Counted from the stretch's first letter, positions 14,930 through 23,236 are shown. The stretch is 64,000 nt of DNA from Exobacillus caeni (GCF_005747095.1 NZ_SWLG01000015.1:1-64000); one strand, 5' to 3'. The notes: generated by a model from the letters alone, not told the origin. Translations and numbers: made by a program.

Positions 14930-16339
14930 TTATGACCTTTTAAGCTTTCCAAATACAAAGGTAAGTACGATTGGCAGAATTAAAACGATTGCCATTCCGA
15001 TAAAGAACACACCCCAGTATTGAGGGAAAATCGATAAGAATCCTGGTAAGCCACCTACTCCGATTGATGCAGCCTTAACTCCTGCCATCGTAATAATCAT
15101 TCCCGCAATCGCTGAAGAAATTATCGCTGCGATAAATGGAAATTTAAAACGGAGATTTACACCAAATAAAGCTGGCTCTGTAATGCCAAGGAAAGCTGAT
15201 ACTGCAGAAGTGAATGAAAGACCCTTCACTTTTTCGTCTTTCGCTATAAACATCATACCTAATGCAGCAGCTCCCTGGGCAATATTTGATAAAGCAAGCA
15301 TCGGCCATAAGAAAGTTCCACCTGTACTTGCAATCAGTTGCAAATCGACTGCCAGGAAGGTGTGGTGCATTCCAGTAATTACTAGCGGTGCATAGATAAG
15401 TCCATAAATAAGACCCCCTAGCCATGGCGCAGCATCAAAGATAGCTACTAAGCCATCAGTTAAACCGTTTCCAATCCAGAAAGTGATCGGGCCTATTGCG
15501 ATAAACGCGATAAATCCTGTAACAAGAAGTGCGATTGGTGCAACTACTAACATTTTGAATGCATCAGGAACTCTTTTGTTTAAAAAGATTTCGATTTTAG
15601 CAAGGATATAAGCTGAGAAGAGAACCGGAAGAACTTGTCCTTGATATCCGACTTTCTCAATTTCAAGGCCGAATAAGTTCCATACAGGAATCGATCCTTC
15701 TCTTTGCGCCTCTCCATAAGCCCATGCATTTAACAAATCCGGGTGGACTAACATGAGACCAAGTACGATTCCAAGTAACGGATTGCCTCCGAATTTTTTA
15801 GCTGCCGACCATCCGATCAATCCCGGAAGGAATACGAACGCGGTATTCGCGATAAGGTTGATAATACCTGCTAAATCTGCCCATGCTGGATTAACTTCTA
15901 CAAATGATTTTTCATAAAAAATCCCTGGTCCTGTAAGCAGATTGTTTATACCCATCAATAAACCGGCTGTAACAATTGCTGGAAGTATCGGAATAAAGAT
16001 GTCTGCCAATATTTTTACTGCACGCTGAATCGGATTAAGATTTTTTTCAGCTTCATCTTTGATGTCTTGCTTTGAGGATCTTTCAAGGTCCGCCACATCG
16101 ACTAATACGTTATACACTTTATCTACCGTGCCCTGTCCGATAACGACTTGAAATTGGCCGTTTGAAGAGAAAGAGCCTCTTACAAGATCATGGTTTTCTA
16201 ATTTTTCTTTATCTACTTTCCCTTCATCCTTTAAGGCAAAGCGAAGTCTTGTCACACAGTGTGTCGCTGCAGAGATGTTTTCTTTTCCCCCGACGGCTTC
16301 AACGATTTCTTCTACTGATTGTCTGCTGATATCTGCCAT
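14930..16339 (-). CDS. treP: PTS trehalose transporter, EIIBC
   Basis: 469 residues. The N-terminal EIIB domain (about 1-85) carries the phospho-cysteine in THCVTRLRFALKDEG near residue 27. The EIIC domain (about 100-465) has multiple membrane helices and the ITGMHHTF motif near 320, typical of the glucose/sucrose/trehalose class. It imports and phosphorylates trehalose. The EIIA is encoded by the gene 30 bp upstream. The RBS is GGAGG. Confidence 0.95.
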   Translation of the reverse strand: MADISRQSVEEIVEAVGGKENISAATHCVTRLRFALKDEGKVDKEKLENHDLVRGSFSSNGQFQVVIGQGTVDKVYNVLVDVADLERSSKQDIKDEAEKNLNPIQRAVKILADIFIPILPAIVTAGLLMGINNLLTGPGIFYEKSFVEVNPAWADLAGIINLIANTAFVFLPGLIGWSAAKKFGGNPLLGIVLGLMLVHPDLLNAWAYGEAQREGSIPVWNLFGLEIEKVGYQGQVLPVLFSAYILAKIEIFLNKRVPDAFKMLVVAPIALLVTGFIAFIAIGPITFWIGNGLTDGLVAIFDAAPWLGGLIYGLIYAPLVITGMHHTFLAVDLQLIASTGGTFLWPMLALSNIAQGAAALGMMFIAKDEKVKGLSFTSAVSAFLGITEPALFGVNLRFKFPFIAAIISSAIAGMIITMAGVKAASIGVGGLPGFLSIFPQYWGVFFIGMAIVLILPIVLTFVFGKLKRS

Positions 16340-16369
16340 TTTGTTTCCTCCTGTTTACCATGAAGCTTA

Positions 16370-16879
16370 TTAAGACTTTGTCTTAACATCCATCACTTGT
16401 GTCTTTCCGCCAACTGCATTCTCTTCATATTGTTTCTCTATGTTTTCCACGGTATCCACGTTCGTAATGACTAAAGGTGTTATTGTACTTGCCGCTTTTT
16501 CACGGATAAGATCCATGTCAAAAGTGATCAACTTATCTCCTGTTTTCACCTTATCCCCTTCTTTTACGTGCGCTTCAAAACCTTCTCCGTTCATCATGAC
16601 TGTTTCCAGCCCAATATGGATAAGAAGTTCTAGGCCTGACTGTGATTTAATACCTATTGCATGCTTTGTATGAAACAATTGAATAACTGTTCCATCCACA
16701 GGCGACACAACGTTACCGTCCGCCGGCTCGATCGCAATACCATCCCCCATCATTTTCTGGGAGAAAGTCGGATCTGGTACTTCTTCAATTTTTACCGCTT
16801 TCCCATTTAAAGGAGCAAAAATTGTTTCCTCACTTGGAACTTCCTTTTTTCCGAACAATTTTTTTAGCATCTTATTCAC
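16370..16879 (-). CDS. PTS glucose-type EIIA component of the trehalose system
   Basis: 169 residues, the length of a free glucose-family EIIA. LLIHIGLETVMMNGEGF (about 90-106) carries the phosphorylated histidine. It passes phosphate from HPr to the EIIB of the adjacent transporter. B. subtilis has no dedicated EIIA in its tre operon and borrows one from another PTS protein. It is the first gene of this operon, directly behind the TreR operators. Confidence 0.92.
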   Translation of the reverse strand: MNKMLKKLFGKKEVPSEETIFAPLNGKAVKIEEVPDPTFSQKMMGDGIAIEPADGNVVSPVDGTVIQLFHTKHAIGIKSQSGLELLIHIGLETVMMNGEGFEAHVKEGDKVKTGDKLITFDMDLIREKAASTITPLVITNVDTVENIEKQYEENAVGGKTQVMDVKTKS

Positions 16880-16888
16880 CTCTTATTA

Positions 16889-16902
16889 TAAAATCGCTTA
16901 CA
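16889..16902 (-). promoter_or_regulatory. Candidate cre site (CcpA) in the tre leader
   Basis: On the minus strand TGTAAGCGATTTTA differs by one base from the cre consensus TGWNANCGNTNWCA. It sits just upstream of the EIIA start, a place where CcpA would block transcription when glucose is present. Confidence 0.45.
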
Positions 16903-16917
16903 TTCTTCAAATTAATC

Positions 16918-16929
16918 TTGTATATACAA
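16918..16929. promoter_or_regulatory. TreR operator 1
   Basis: TTGTATATACAA is a perfect palindrome equal to the TreR site known in B. subtilis. It lies downstream of the -10 box. Confidence 0.85.
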
Positions 16930-16940
16930 GTTCAAGACAT

Positions 16941-16969
16941 AGTTTATCTTGTATATACATGTTCGTCAA
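16941..16969 (-). promoter_or_regulatory. Promoter of the tre operon with TreR operator 2 in its spacer
   Basis: On the minus strand TTGACG (16964-16969) and TAAACT (16941-16946) are 17 bp apart. The near-palindrome TTGTATATACAT (16949-16960) occupies the spacer, so repressor and RNA polymerase should compete. Confidence 0.8.
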
Positions 16970-17135
16970 TAAAAAAGTCCTTTTCTTTTTTAACTTTTTA
17001 GAAATTAGCTGTAACAATACATTCCTTCTGTTCCCGATATACAGGTTTATACTCCTTGTTGCCTAATTTTTATACTCCATGAAGATTTTCTGTTGAAAAC
17101 AAATTTGAACGGGGTAATAGTTGATTTTAATCAAT

Positions 17136-17168
17136 AAAAAGGCGCTTCTACAGGGAAGCGCCTTTTTA
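17136..17168. terminator. Bidirectional terminator
   Basis: AAAGGCGCTTC pairs with GAAGCGCCTTT with A and T tracts on either side. It serves the DUF1657 gene and faces the tre promoter region. Confidence 0.9.
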
Positions 17169-17169
17169 T

Positions 17170-17376
17170 TTATTGATCATTATATTGTGGTTCTTGAGAT
17201 TGAATATACTGGAACCTTGCGTTTAAGTTGTCTAAAATTTGCTGCTGCTGATTTGCCAGGTTCTGGAACATTTGTTTTGCCGTTTTATCCTGTGTTTCTA
17301 GAGAAAAAGTGTTTAAGTTGGCGAGAACACTCTGTGCACTCGCAATGGTTTGCTGCATTTGTGTACCTACAGTCAT
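17170..17376 (-). CDS. DUF1657 family small protein
   Basis: 68 residues from the ATG (MTVGTQMQQTIAS). The pattern with TQDKTAKQMFQNLANQQQQ in the middle and EPQYNDQ at the end is that of DUF1657, short helical proteins usually found near spore genes such as spoVAC or yetF-like genes. Here it stands alone. The start is the ATG spaced five bases from GGGGGTGA. An in-frame GTG three codons earlier overlaps that RBS and is unlikely. Confidence 0.8.
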   Translation of the reverse strand: MTVGTQMQQTIASAQSVLANLNTFSLETQDKTAKQMFQNLANQQQQILDNLNARFQYIQSQEPQYNDQ

Positions 17377-17599
17377 CAAACTCACCCCCTACAAATTAGG
17401 ATGTTCACTAATGAATAAATTATCTCTGCAATTCTTACCAAAAGAAAACTGATTCAACCTCATATTTTAAAATAATTGACTGTATAGGAAGGAAACAGTC
17501 TTTAAAAAGTATAATTAAAGAGTGTAACAAGCATCACATATTTGTTTTGTGTCCCGAGTTATAATTATTTCAAGCTTACTATTAAGGAGGATGGTATTT

Positions 17600-18343
17600 A
17601 TGCGTTTAAAAGGGAAATCAGCAATCATTACAGGTGGAGCCAGTGGAATAGGCGAGTATACTGTTCGTGATATGGTTAAAGAAGGAGCTAATGTTTTAAT
17701 TGCTGACATCAATGATGAAATGGGAGAAAAGCTTGCTGCGGAATTAAATACAGAACAAACAAACGTAATTTACCAGCATGTGGATGTTTCCAACGAGCAG
17801 GATATTGAAGCAATGGTTAACAGGGCAGTTAATGAATTCGGGAAATTGGATATTATTTTCAGCAACGCTGGAATAGGAGCAATGTCTCCAACGACAGACC
17901 TTCCTTATGAAGAATGGAAAAAGGTAATTTCTATCAATCTTGATGGCGTTTTCCTCTGTGCGAAGCATGCGATCAAAGCAATGCAGCAATCCGGTGGCGG
18001 CAGTGTGATCAACTGTGCTTCCATTCTGGGCCATGTTGGTCAGGCTGCTACAGCTTCTTATACGGCAGCAAAAGGTGGAGTCGTTAATTTGACTCGCGCA
18101 CTTGCTGTTGAGTATGCGAAAGAAAACATTCGTGTGAACGCTGTCTGCCCTGGTTATATTGAAACACCATTGTTGAACGAGCTTGATGAGGCAATGAAAA
18201 ATCATCTTATTTCCCTCCACCCGATGGGAAGGCTTGGAAAACCGGAGGAAATCGCTAAGGCTGTAACATTCCTTGCATCAGAAGACGCAAGCTTCGTCAC
18301 AGGAGCAAACCTTCTTGTTGACGGTGGCTATACAGCCCAATAA
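17600..18343 (+). CDS. Short-chain dehydrogenase/reductase
   Basis: 247 residues, classical SDR. It has TGGASGIGEYT (about 12-22, NAD(P) binding), SNAGIG near 90, and the catalytic Tyr/Lys in SYTAAKGG near 155. A serine sits ahead in CASILG. The C-terminus has ASFVTGANLLVDGG. It is an oxidoreductase of unknown substrate, of the FabG-like or glucose dehydrogenase-like group. The start is the ATG after AAGGAGG, not the in-frame codon 51 bp earlier. No operon partner. Confidence 0.92.
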   Translation: MRLKGKSAIITGGASGIGEYTVRDMVKEGANVLIADINDEMGEKLAAELNTEQTNVIYQHVDVSNEQDIEAMVNRAVNEFGKLDIIFSNAGIGAMSPTTDLPYEEWKKVISINLDGVFLCAKHAIKAMQQSGGGSVINCASILGHVGQAATASYTAAKGGVVNLTRALAVEYAKENIRVNAVCPGYIETPLLNELDEAMKNHLISLHPMGRLGKPEEIAKAVTFLASEDASFVTGANLLVDGGYTAQ

Positions 18344-18351
18344 ATTATATG

Positions 18352-18380
18352 AGTGCCCGGCTTTTTTTCGGGTATTTTTT
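18352..18380 (+). terminator. Terminator of the SDR gene
   Basis: TGCCCG pairs with CGGGTA around a T-rich loop and is followed by TTTTTT. The stem is short. Confidence 0.6.
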
Positions 18381-18453
18381 ATACTATTCATGAACTTCCC
18401 CTTTTACGGTTATCCTAACATCAGAATAACTTAAAAACCTAAGGAGAATTTCA

Positions 18454-18708
18454 ATGGACAAAACATTAGCTTATTTACGGGAATCGCTTTCTAACTGGAC
18501 AAAGTCAGAAGAGATCATCGTTGAAAGCATAAATTCCAAACTGGAAAATAACCACTATAAAAATGAAGTAACATTTTTGGAGGATTTATCTGAGGAAGAA
18601 GCAGGATTTTTAACGAGGATTCTTGAAAATGAAGTGAAATATGCTGATGACCAGCATGATTCGATTCGAAAACGAGAATTAATGAACATTTACGAATTAT
18701 TAACGTAA
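18454..18708 (+). CDS. csgA: Spore protein CsgA-like
   Basis: 84 residues. The N-terminus MDKTLAYLRESLSNW and the C-terminus ending in RELMNIYELLT match my memory of B. subtilis CsgA, a sigma-G-controlled spore protein of 82 residues. It is acidic and helical, with the LSEEEAGFLTRILENEVKYA segment near 48-67. Start ATG follows AAGGAG. A YjcZ-type spore peptide gene lies next downstream, which fits a sporulation context. There is no clear sigma-G promoter that I would vouch for. Confidence 0.72.
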   Translation: MDKTLAYLRESLSNWTKSEEIIVESINSKLENNHYKNEVTFLEDLSEEEAGFLTRILENEVKYADDQHDSIRKRELMNIYELLT

Positions 18709-18816
18709 AAAGCCGGGCATCCACCTAATTTTAAGATCTTTCCGCCTTTGCCCAAGATTTTTTTGGTTAAATACATAATGTGTTATTGTACCACATCTTA
18801 AGGGAGGAATAACACG

Positions 18817-18993
18817 ATGTATGCAAACAACGCACCTTTTGGTAATGAAGCACCTGTAGCTGGGGCTTATGCTCCAGGTCCAGGATACGGTTACTGCGGT
18901 CCAGGATATGGATATGGAGCAGGAAGAGGCTTTGCCTTAATAGTTGTTCTGTTTATTCTTTTGATCATCGTCGGGGCTGCATGGGTATACTAA
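18817..18993 (+). CDS. YjcZ-family sporulation membrane peptide
   Basis: 58 residues. The N-terminal half is rich in Gly, Tyr and Pro ([15 protein letters not shown]) and the C-terminal half is one membrane helix ([20 protein letters not shown]), the hallmark of YjcZ-family peptides. These small proteins are made during sporulation in many Bacillaceae. A strong AGGGAGG precedes the ATG and a terminator follows at 19010. Confidence 0.88.
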   Translation: MYANNAPFGNEAPVAGAYAPGPGYGYCGPGYGYGAGRGFALIVVLFILLIIVGAAWVY

Positions 18994-19009
18994 ACTAAAC
19001 TTTTAACAA

Positions 19010-19034
19010 AAGCGCCTGCTTCAGGCGTTTTTGT
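19010..19034 (+). terminator. Terminator of the YjcZ-type gene
   Basis: GCGCCTG and CAGGCG pair around CTT, followed by TTTTTG. Confidence 0.85.
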
Positions 19035-19113
19035 TTTTCGCAAACTTTTTATAAGTTTGAAATGTTTTGGAACAGCAATTACTATAAGGTTATGGAAATG
19101 AATGAAAGAGTGA

Positions 19114-19656
19114 TTGCATTTGAAAACTTTATTAATTGATATGGATTCTGTCATATGTGACCTGATGACCGAATGGCATCGGAGATACAATAAAGATTTT
19201 GACGATGATCTTTCCGTGGAACGTCTTTCATGCTGGGATTCAGAAAAATACGTTAAACCTGAATGCGGCAGCAAAATTTACGATTATCTTGATGAACCTG
19301 GATTATTCTTAACGCTGGAACCTTACCCTCATGCCATTGAAGTTTTAGAGCGCCTTCATAAAAAGTATGACATTTTAATCGTTACTAGCAGTAGAACATA
19401 TGCTTATACAGAGAAAGAAAAGTGGGTTGAAAAGCACCTTCCCTTTATCGGAAAACAAAATTTGATTTTTTCCCATCGGAAAGAGATGATACAGGGGGAT
19501 TTACTTTTTGACGATGCTCCCCATAACCTGCGTGCTTTTAAAAAAACGGGCAGAACAGCCGTAGCGATGGACTACCCTTATAACAGAGATATCCAGGTAC
19601 CCCGGGTAAATAACTGGCTTCAATTCGAAGAATTGCTCTCAACAATAGGAAAGTGA
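19114..19656 (+). CDS. 5'(3')-deoxyribonucleotidase-like HAD phosphatase
   Basis: 180 residues. HAD motif I is IDMDSVICD (about 8-16), motif II is IVTSSR near 89, and motif IV is LLFDDAPHNLRAFKKTGRTA near 130-150. This matches the NT5C/YorS-type 5'-nucleotidase family that dephosphorylates deoxyribonucleotides. Start is probably TTG (19114, or 19120), since no ATG fits. The RBS (AAAGAG) is weak. It lies 10 bp before the next gene, so the two are likely co-transcribed. Confidence 0.82.
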   Translation: MHLKTLLIDMDSVICDLMTEWHRRYNKDFDDDLSVERLSCWDSEKYVKPECGSKIYDYLDEPGLFLTLEPYPHAIEVLERLHKKYDILIVTSSRTYAYTEKEKWVEKHLPFIGKQNLIFSHRKEMIQGDLLFDDAPHNLRAFKKTGRTAVAMDYPYNRDIQVPRVNNWLQFEELLSTIGK

Positions 19657-19666
19657 GGGAAAAGAA

Positions 19667-20611
19667 TTGATCGATAACACAGATGTATTGATAATCGGCG
19701 GTGGCCCTGCAGGAATTTCTGCAGCCATCTGGTGCTCACGCCTGGGTTTGAAGCATCTATTGATAGAAGCTGCTCCTTCTTTAGGCGGCCAACTACAGAA
19801 CATTTATAATGATATTTTGGACTACCCCGGGTTTGCAGGTAAAAGCAAGGATTTGAAAAAGCAGTTTAGAAAACATCTGCATCATCTTAATTGTACGTTC
19901 TTGCTCGAAACGAAAGTAATAAATATCAATACTGAGAAAAAATCTGTTCTGATCCGATCAGTTTCAGAAAGTACAGAAGAAATTGGTTTTAAGTTCTTAA
20001 TCTTTGCATCTGGTGCATCTTCAAGGAAATTGAATATTGCCGGCGAAAAAGAAATGATTAAAAGAAATGAAGTATATTCTGCTTCAAGAGACAGCGATAA
20101 ATTCAAAGATAAACAGGTTGCTGTTATTGGCGGTGGCGACCGAGCTCTTGAAGGATCTCTTCTTCTTGCCGAAAAAGGAGCAAATGTATATCTTATTCAC
20201 CGCTCAGAGCAGTTTCGTGCTCGCCAGGAGTACCTTATCCCTGCATTTAAACACCCAAACATAACTGTCTTAAAAAATGCAACTGTTCAAAGAATCCATG
20301 GTACTACTCATGTTAATGGAATAGATCTACTTCAGCACGGCAGCATAATTAATATTGCGGTTGAAGCCGTTTTTATAAGAATAGGGGTGGAACCAAATAT
20401 TAAAGCACTCCCCGGCAATGTTCCTGTTGATAAAGACGGATACATATTGGTTAATAATGTTGGGCAGTCAAAGATCCCATCTATATTTGCAATCGGCGAT
20501 GTTACAACCCGTCCAATATACTCTAGCATCGCTTCTTCCGTAGGACAGGGAATGACTGCTGCAAAGCAAATCTCCCTGTTATTGGAAGGAAGCAAAAAAC
20601 AATTGACTTAG
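19667..20611 (+). CDS. Thioredoxin-reductase-like FAD/NAD(P) oxidoreductase without the CxxC
   Basis: 314 residues. The FAD-binding motif IIGGGPAGISAAIW is at 8-21, the NADPH-binding motif VIGGGDRALEG near 148, and FAIGDVTTRPI near 275. Thioredoxin reductase has CATCDG at about 135-140. Here that position reads YSASRDSD, with no cysteine, so dithiol chemistry is not possible there. It may act like a cysteine-free ferredoxin-NADP reductase or DDOR-like protein (inference). Start TTG follows GAGGG. Confidence 0.85.
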   Translation: MIDNTDVLIIGGGPAGISAAIWCSRLGLKHLLIEAAPSLGGQLQNIYNDILDYPGFAGKSKDLKKQFRKHLHHLNCTFLLETKVININTEKKSVLIRSVSESTEEIGFKFLIFASGASSRKLNIAGEKEMIKRNEVYSASRDSDKFKDKQVAVIGGGDRALEGSLLLAEKGANVYLIHRSEQFRARQEYLIPAFKHPNITVLKNATVQRIHGTTHVNGIDLLQHGSIINIAVEAVFIRIGVEPNIKALPGNVPVDKDGYILVNNVGQSKIPSIFAIGDVTTRPIYSSIASSVGQGMTAAKQISLLLEGSKKQLT

Positions 20612-20751
20612 CCAGAGCATGAACTGGGGACAGAATTTTTTGAAATATAGTGTTGAATTTAATCATACTCTCTTATGCAGAGAGTAGTTTCTTGTTAAAA
20701 AGTTTTCATACGGTAATTGAAATTTACTTTGGTTACGTTTATACCCGGGCA

Positions 20752-20783
20752 CGTCTTTTTCTGTACCCGGGGCATTTTATTGT
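20752..20783. terminator. GC-rich hairpin between convergent genes
   Basis: CCCGGGCAC and GTACCCGGG pair with a T-rich loop between the oxidoreductase gene and the convergent dac gene. The T tract after it is weak. The rest of 20612-20806 holds no gene, only a small stem (ACTCTC with GAGAGT near 20668) and a GGGGACAGA motif of unknown meaning. Confidence 0.55.
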
Positions 20784-20806
20784 CTATTGGCGAAGTCATT
20801 CCTGAT

Positions 20807-21970
20807 TCAGCTAGCTCTAGACCTGTTCCATCTAATAATTCCCAAAGTCAAAAAAGCAATGAAACTGGTGAATATAAGCCAAAAATACGAAAAGTTCTTT
20901 TCATCACCTTTATTGGCATCTTTTCTTTCATAATCGGAAGCCAGTGCCTCTTCTTTCTTTTCTGGCTTTATTGCCGTTAATGATTTTTTTAGTACTACCT
21001 TATTGTTTTTATCTTTTAGTAAAAGTAGACCATCGTTTGTAATCCTTGTCCTGATTTCTTCTCCTTTTCTTTCTAAATAGAAAAGGGTTTCAGTTAACTT
21101 GAACTTTTGCCCAGTATCAGAATAAAATTCTCCACCCGTTGTTAACTGTTTTTTATTAAAACTGGAAAAGCCAAAATCAAATAATTTGGTTGTATCCTTG
21201 TATGCAATTCTGGACGATTTTGCATTCATAATCACGGCTATAAGCTCTGTTTTCCCTTTCTTTGCTGTTGTGACCAGAGTGTGTCCAGCCTTATCAACAT
21301 AACCGTTTTTCCCACCCGTAACAAAATCATACCGATGGAGCATCAAATTATGGTTCTTCAGTATCGTGTCCCAGCCTTCCCCTTTCCATTTCAGTTCTTT
21401 TGTGCCAAAAATCTCCCCAAAAGTTTTGTTCTTCATCGCATATCTTGTTATCAGCGCCATGTCATATGCGGTTGTATAGTGATTTTCGTCAAACAGACCG
21501 TGTGGATTAACAAAATGGGAATCCTTTGCCCCTATCTTCTTTTTTAAGAAACGATTCATATGATCTGCAAAACGACCAACATTTCCATCCATATGCTCTG
21601 CTATGGCTATTGCTGCATCGTTGCCCGAATTGATCAACATGCCCTGGACCAATCTTTGCAGCTTTATTTCTTCGTTTTCCATCAAATAAACAGTTGTTCC
21701 TTCTACTTCCGTTGCTTTTTTGCTTACAGTTACAGTTTCAGATAAATCTGCTTCCTCAATAGCAATGATCGCGGTGAGAATCTTTGTAATACTCGCAGGA
21801 TACATTTTATTTCTACTTTTTTTCTCAAATAGAACCTGACCAGTCGTACCATCAATCAGAATCGCAGACTCACTTTCCATCTCCGGATCTGAGGAAGCAA
21901 ATACCTCCTGAAAAGGAAAGGCAACAAAAGCCAACACAACAGATAAGAACCATAGGCCAAGTCTGTGCAT
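20807..21970 (-). CDS. D-alanyl-D-alanine carboxypeptidase, peptidase S11
   Basis: 387 residues. There is a signal peptide (LGLWFLSVVLAFVAFPFQEVFA, cleaved near 25). Penicillin-binding motifs: PASITK near 57 (nucleophile Ser), SGNDAA near 115, and the third motif reads KNG (TGGKNGYVDKAG near 219) instead of the usual K(T/S)G. A C-terminal membrane helix (FWLIFTSFIAFLTLGII) would anchor it, unlike the amphipathic anchor of classical DacA. It trims pentapeptides in the wall. Possibly dacF- or dacB-like, but I will not assign a symbol. Confidence 0.9.
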   Translation of the reverse strand: MHRLGLWFLSVVLAFVAFPFQEVFASSDPEMESESAILIDGTTGQVLFEKKSRNKMYPASITKILTAIIAIEEADLSETVTVSKKATEVEGTTVYLMENEEIKLQRLVQGMLINSGNDAAIAIAEHMDGNVGRFADHMNRFLKKKIGAKDSHFVNPHGLFDENHYTTAYDMALITRYAMKNKTFGEIFGTKELKWKGEGWDTILKNHNLMLHRYDFVTGGKNGYVDKAGHTLVTTAKKGKTELIAVIMNAKSSRIAYKDTTKLFDFGFSSFNKKQLTTGGEFYSDTGQKFKLTETLFYLERKGEEIRTRITNDGLLLLKDKNNKVVLKKSLTAIKPEKKEEALASDYERKDANKGDEKNFSYFWLIFTSFIAFLTLGIIRWNRSRAS

Positions 21971-22138
21971 TTAATCCCTCGTTTCTGAACTTTTTATCCA
22001 AATACATTTTTCGTAAAGCCTTCTATGTTTATATACAACGAAAAGCTGGTAAGTTAAACTAATTTTTTTGCTGAAACAAATTCACCTCATTTGGTGAGCT
22101 GGAGAATTTATTTTTTTGATGATCTTCCAGATCCAAAA

Positions 22139-22172
22139 TAAAAAAGCCCCCATAAACAACTGGAGGGCTTCA
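22139..22172 (-). terminator. Terminator of the 53-residue gene
   Basis: On the minus strand AAGCCCTCC pairs with GGGGGCTT, followed by TTTTATTTT. Confidence 0.85.
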
Positions 22173-22184
22173 ACAACGTAATTT

Positions 22185-22346
22185 TTAACTATAAGAGCCT
22201 ACCCAATTATCATAAACATCCTTGGGCGCATTCCAGCACAACCATGAAACAAGAACTTTCCGTTCCTTTGACAAAACAAGCCAATATTCCCACCTTCTTT
22301 TATCGAGGTTTTGATAAATCCCGCTTTTCGTAATAAATCGCTCCAT
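22185..22346 (-). CDS. Small hypothetical protein, Trp-rich
   Basis: 53 residues from an ATG with an excellent TAGGAGG seven bases before it, and a terminator after it. Starts MERFITKSGI. The middle reads RRWEYWLVLSKERK and the end VYDNWVGSYS. Five tryptophans in 53 residues is unusual. There is no membrane helix or signal. The family is not recognised. Confidence 0.65.
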   Translation of the reverse strand: MERFITKSGIYQNLDKRRWEYWLVLSKERKVLVSWLCWNAPKDVYDNWVGSYS

Positions 22347-22430
22347 GGTATCCTCCTATTAAAATGAGAAATTATGAACTAATTCTACCTTTTATAGGAA
22401 AATCCTTTTTATTTTCAGAATTTTTAATCA

Positions 22431-22463
22431 AAAAAGCGCCATTGCTTCACTGGCGCTTTTTAA
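22431..22463. terminator. Bidirectional terminator
   Basis: AAAAAGCGCCA pairs with TGGCGCTTTTT around a 9-base loop. On the minus strand it ends the 43-residue gene. Confidence 0.9.
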
Positions 22464-22465
22464 TG

Positions 22466-22597
22466 TCAAATCTTTGTATTGCGTTTTTTAGCACGTTGCT
22501 CGAGCCGGGACTTTGGTTCGGTGTCCGATTGCTTATCAGGACTGGTTCCCTGAGGATTAACACTGGTATGGATTGGACTTTCATTTTTTTCAGCCAT
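22466..22597 (-). CDS. Small hydrophilic protein, spore-protein-like
   Basis: 43 residues from an ATG after GGAGGTG. It is hydrophilic and lacks hydrophobic segments: MAEKNESPIH at the start, PKSRLEQRAKKRNTKI at the end. The composition (Lys, Asn, Gln, Ser) resembles minor small acid-soluble spore proteins, but I could not place it in a named family. Confidence 0.6.
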   Translation of the reverse strand: MAEKNESPIHTSVNPQGTSPDKQSDTEPKSRLEQRAKKRNTKI

Positions 22598-22717
22598 ACT
22601 GCACACCTCCATCCCTAGTATTCCAAGCAAGCAATTTTTAATTTATGAGCAGCTAATTTTCCAGTTGTTTTTTGTGTTGGCATTAATCTAAGTCAGGCCA
22701 TCCATAATTTAAAAGAG

Positions 22718-23236
22718 CTATCGGGACACGATTTTTGCGATTTCTTCAAGCGACGATAATGCAAGTTCGATCACAAACGGAAAGTCATCGATCTGGTCCT
22801 CAGTTATCTTTCGTCCAAACTGAAGTCTTATATCATTTTCGTATACAGGGGCTTCTTCTGTAAAAAGAAAAGAAAGAGTTTGACTGATCGTCGGCCTTCC
22901 ATCCCACACCCGATTTAGCGATTCATGAATCCTGGAGCAAGTTCTATGTACTTCGTTCACTGTTGTAAAAAAACGCAAATTAAGTTCACATCCCGGCTCC
23001 TCAGCAGAATTCATTATTTCTGCACCCAGGTTTGCCATTTTAGATGAGAGCTCGATGCTCACCCTGCCAATGTCATCCCCGGCTGAATGAAACTCAAGCA
23101 TATAACTGCGCGACATCGTTGCCAGGTCAACCAGGTCCTTACGATTCGTAACGAGTATAACACCATCCAGATCGAGATCATAAACAGAGCCTTCAAGAAC
23201 TACTTTAAGGTTTTCGAAAATCGTTGGATCAAACAA
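22718..23236 (-). CDS. Conserved-looking hypothetical protein
   Basis: 172 residues, not recognised. A central stretch with VILVTNRKDLVDLATMS suggests an alpha/beta fold. There is no signal peptide or membrane helix. The start is probably TTG (product MFDPTIFENL) after AGGGGAAGG. A potential terminator does not stand out. It lies between two other unknown small genes in the yppE neighbourhood, so a function in sporulation or cell-wall growth is only a guess. Confidence 0.7.
   Translation of the reverse strand: MFDPTIFENLKVVLEGSVYDLDLDGVILVTNRKDLVDLATMSRSYMLEFHSAGDDIGRVSIELSSKMANLGAEIMNSAEEPGCELNLRFFTTVNEVHRTCSRIHESLNRVWDGRPTISQTLSFLFTEEAPVYENDIRLQFGRKITEDQIDDFPFVIELALSSLEEIAKIVSR

Noticed and set aside
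20612-20806. Transposon-like GGGGACAGA motif
   Set aside because: I recall this text next to some REP-type transposase genes, but there is no transposase frame and no repeat pair here.
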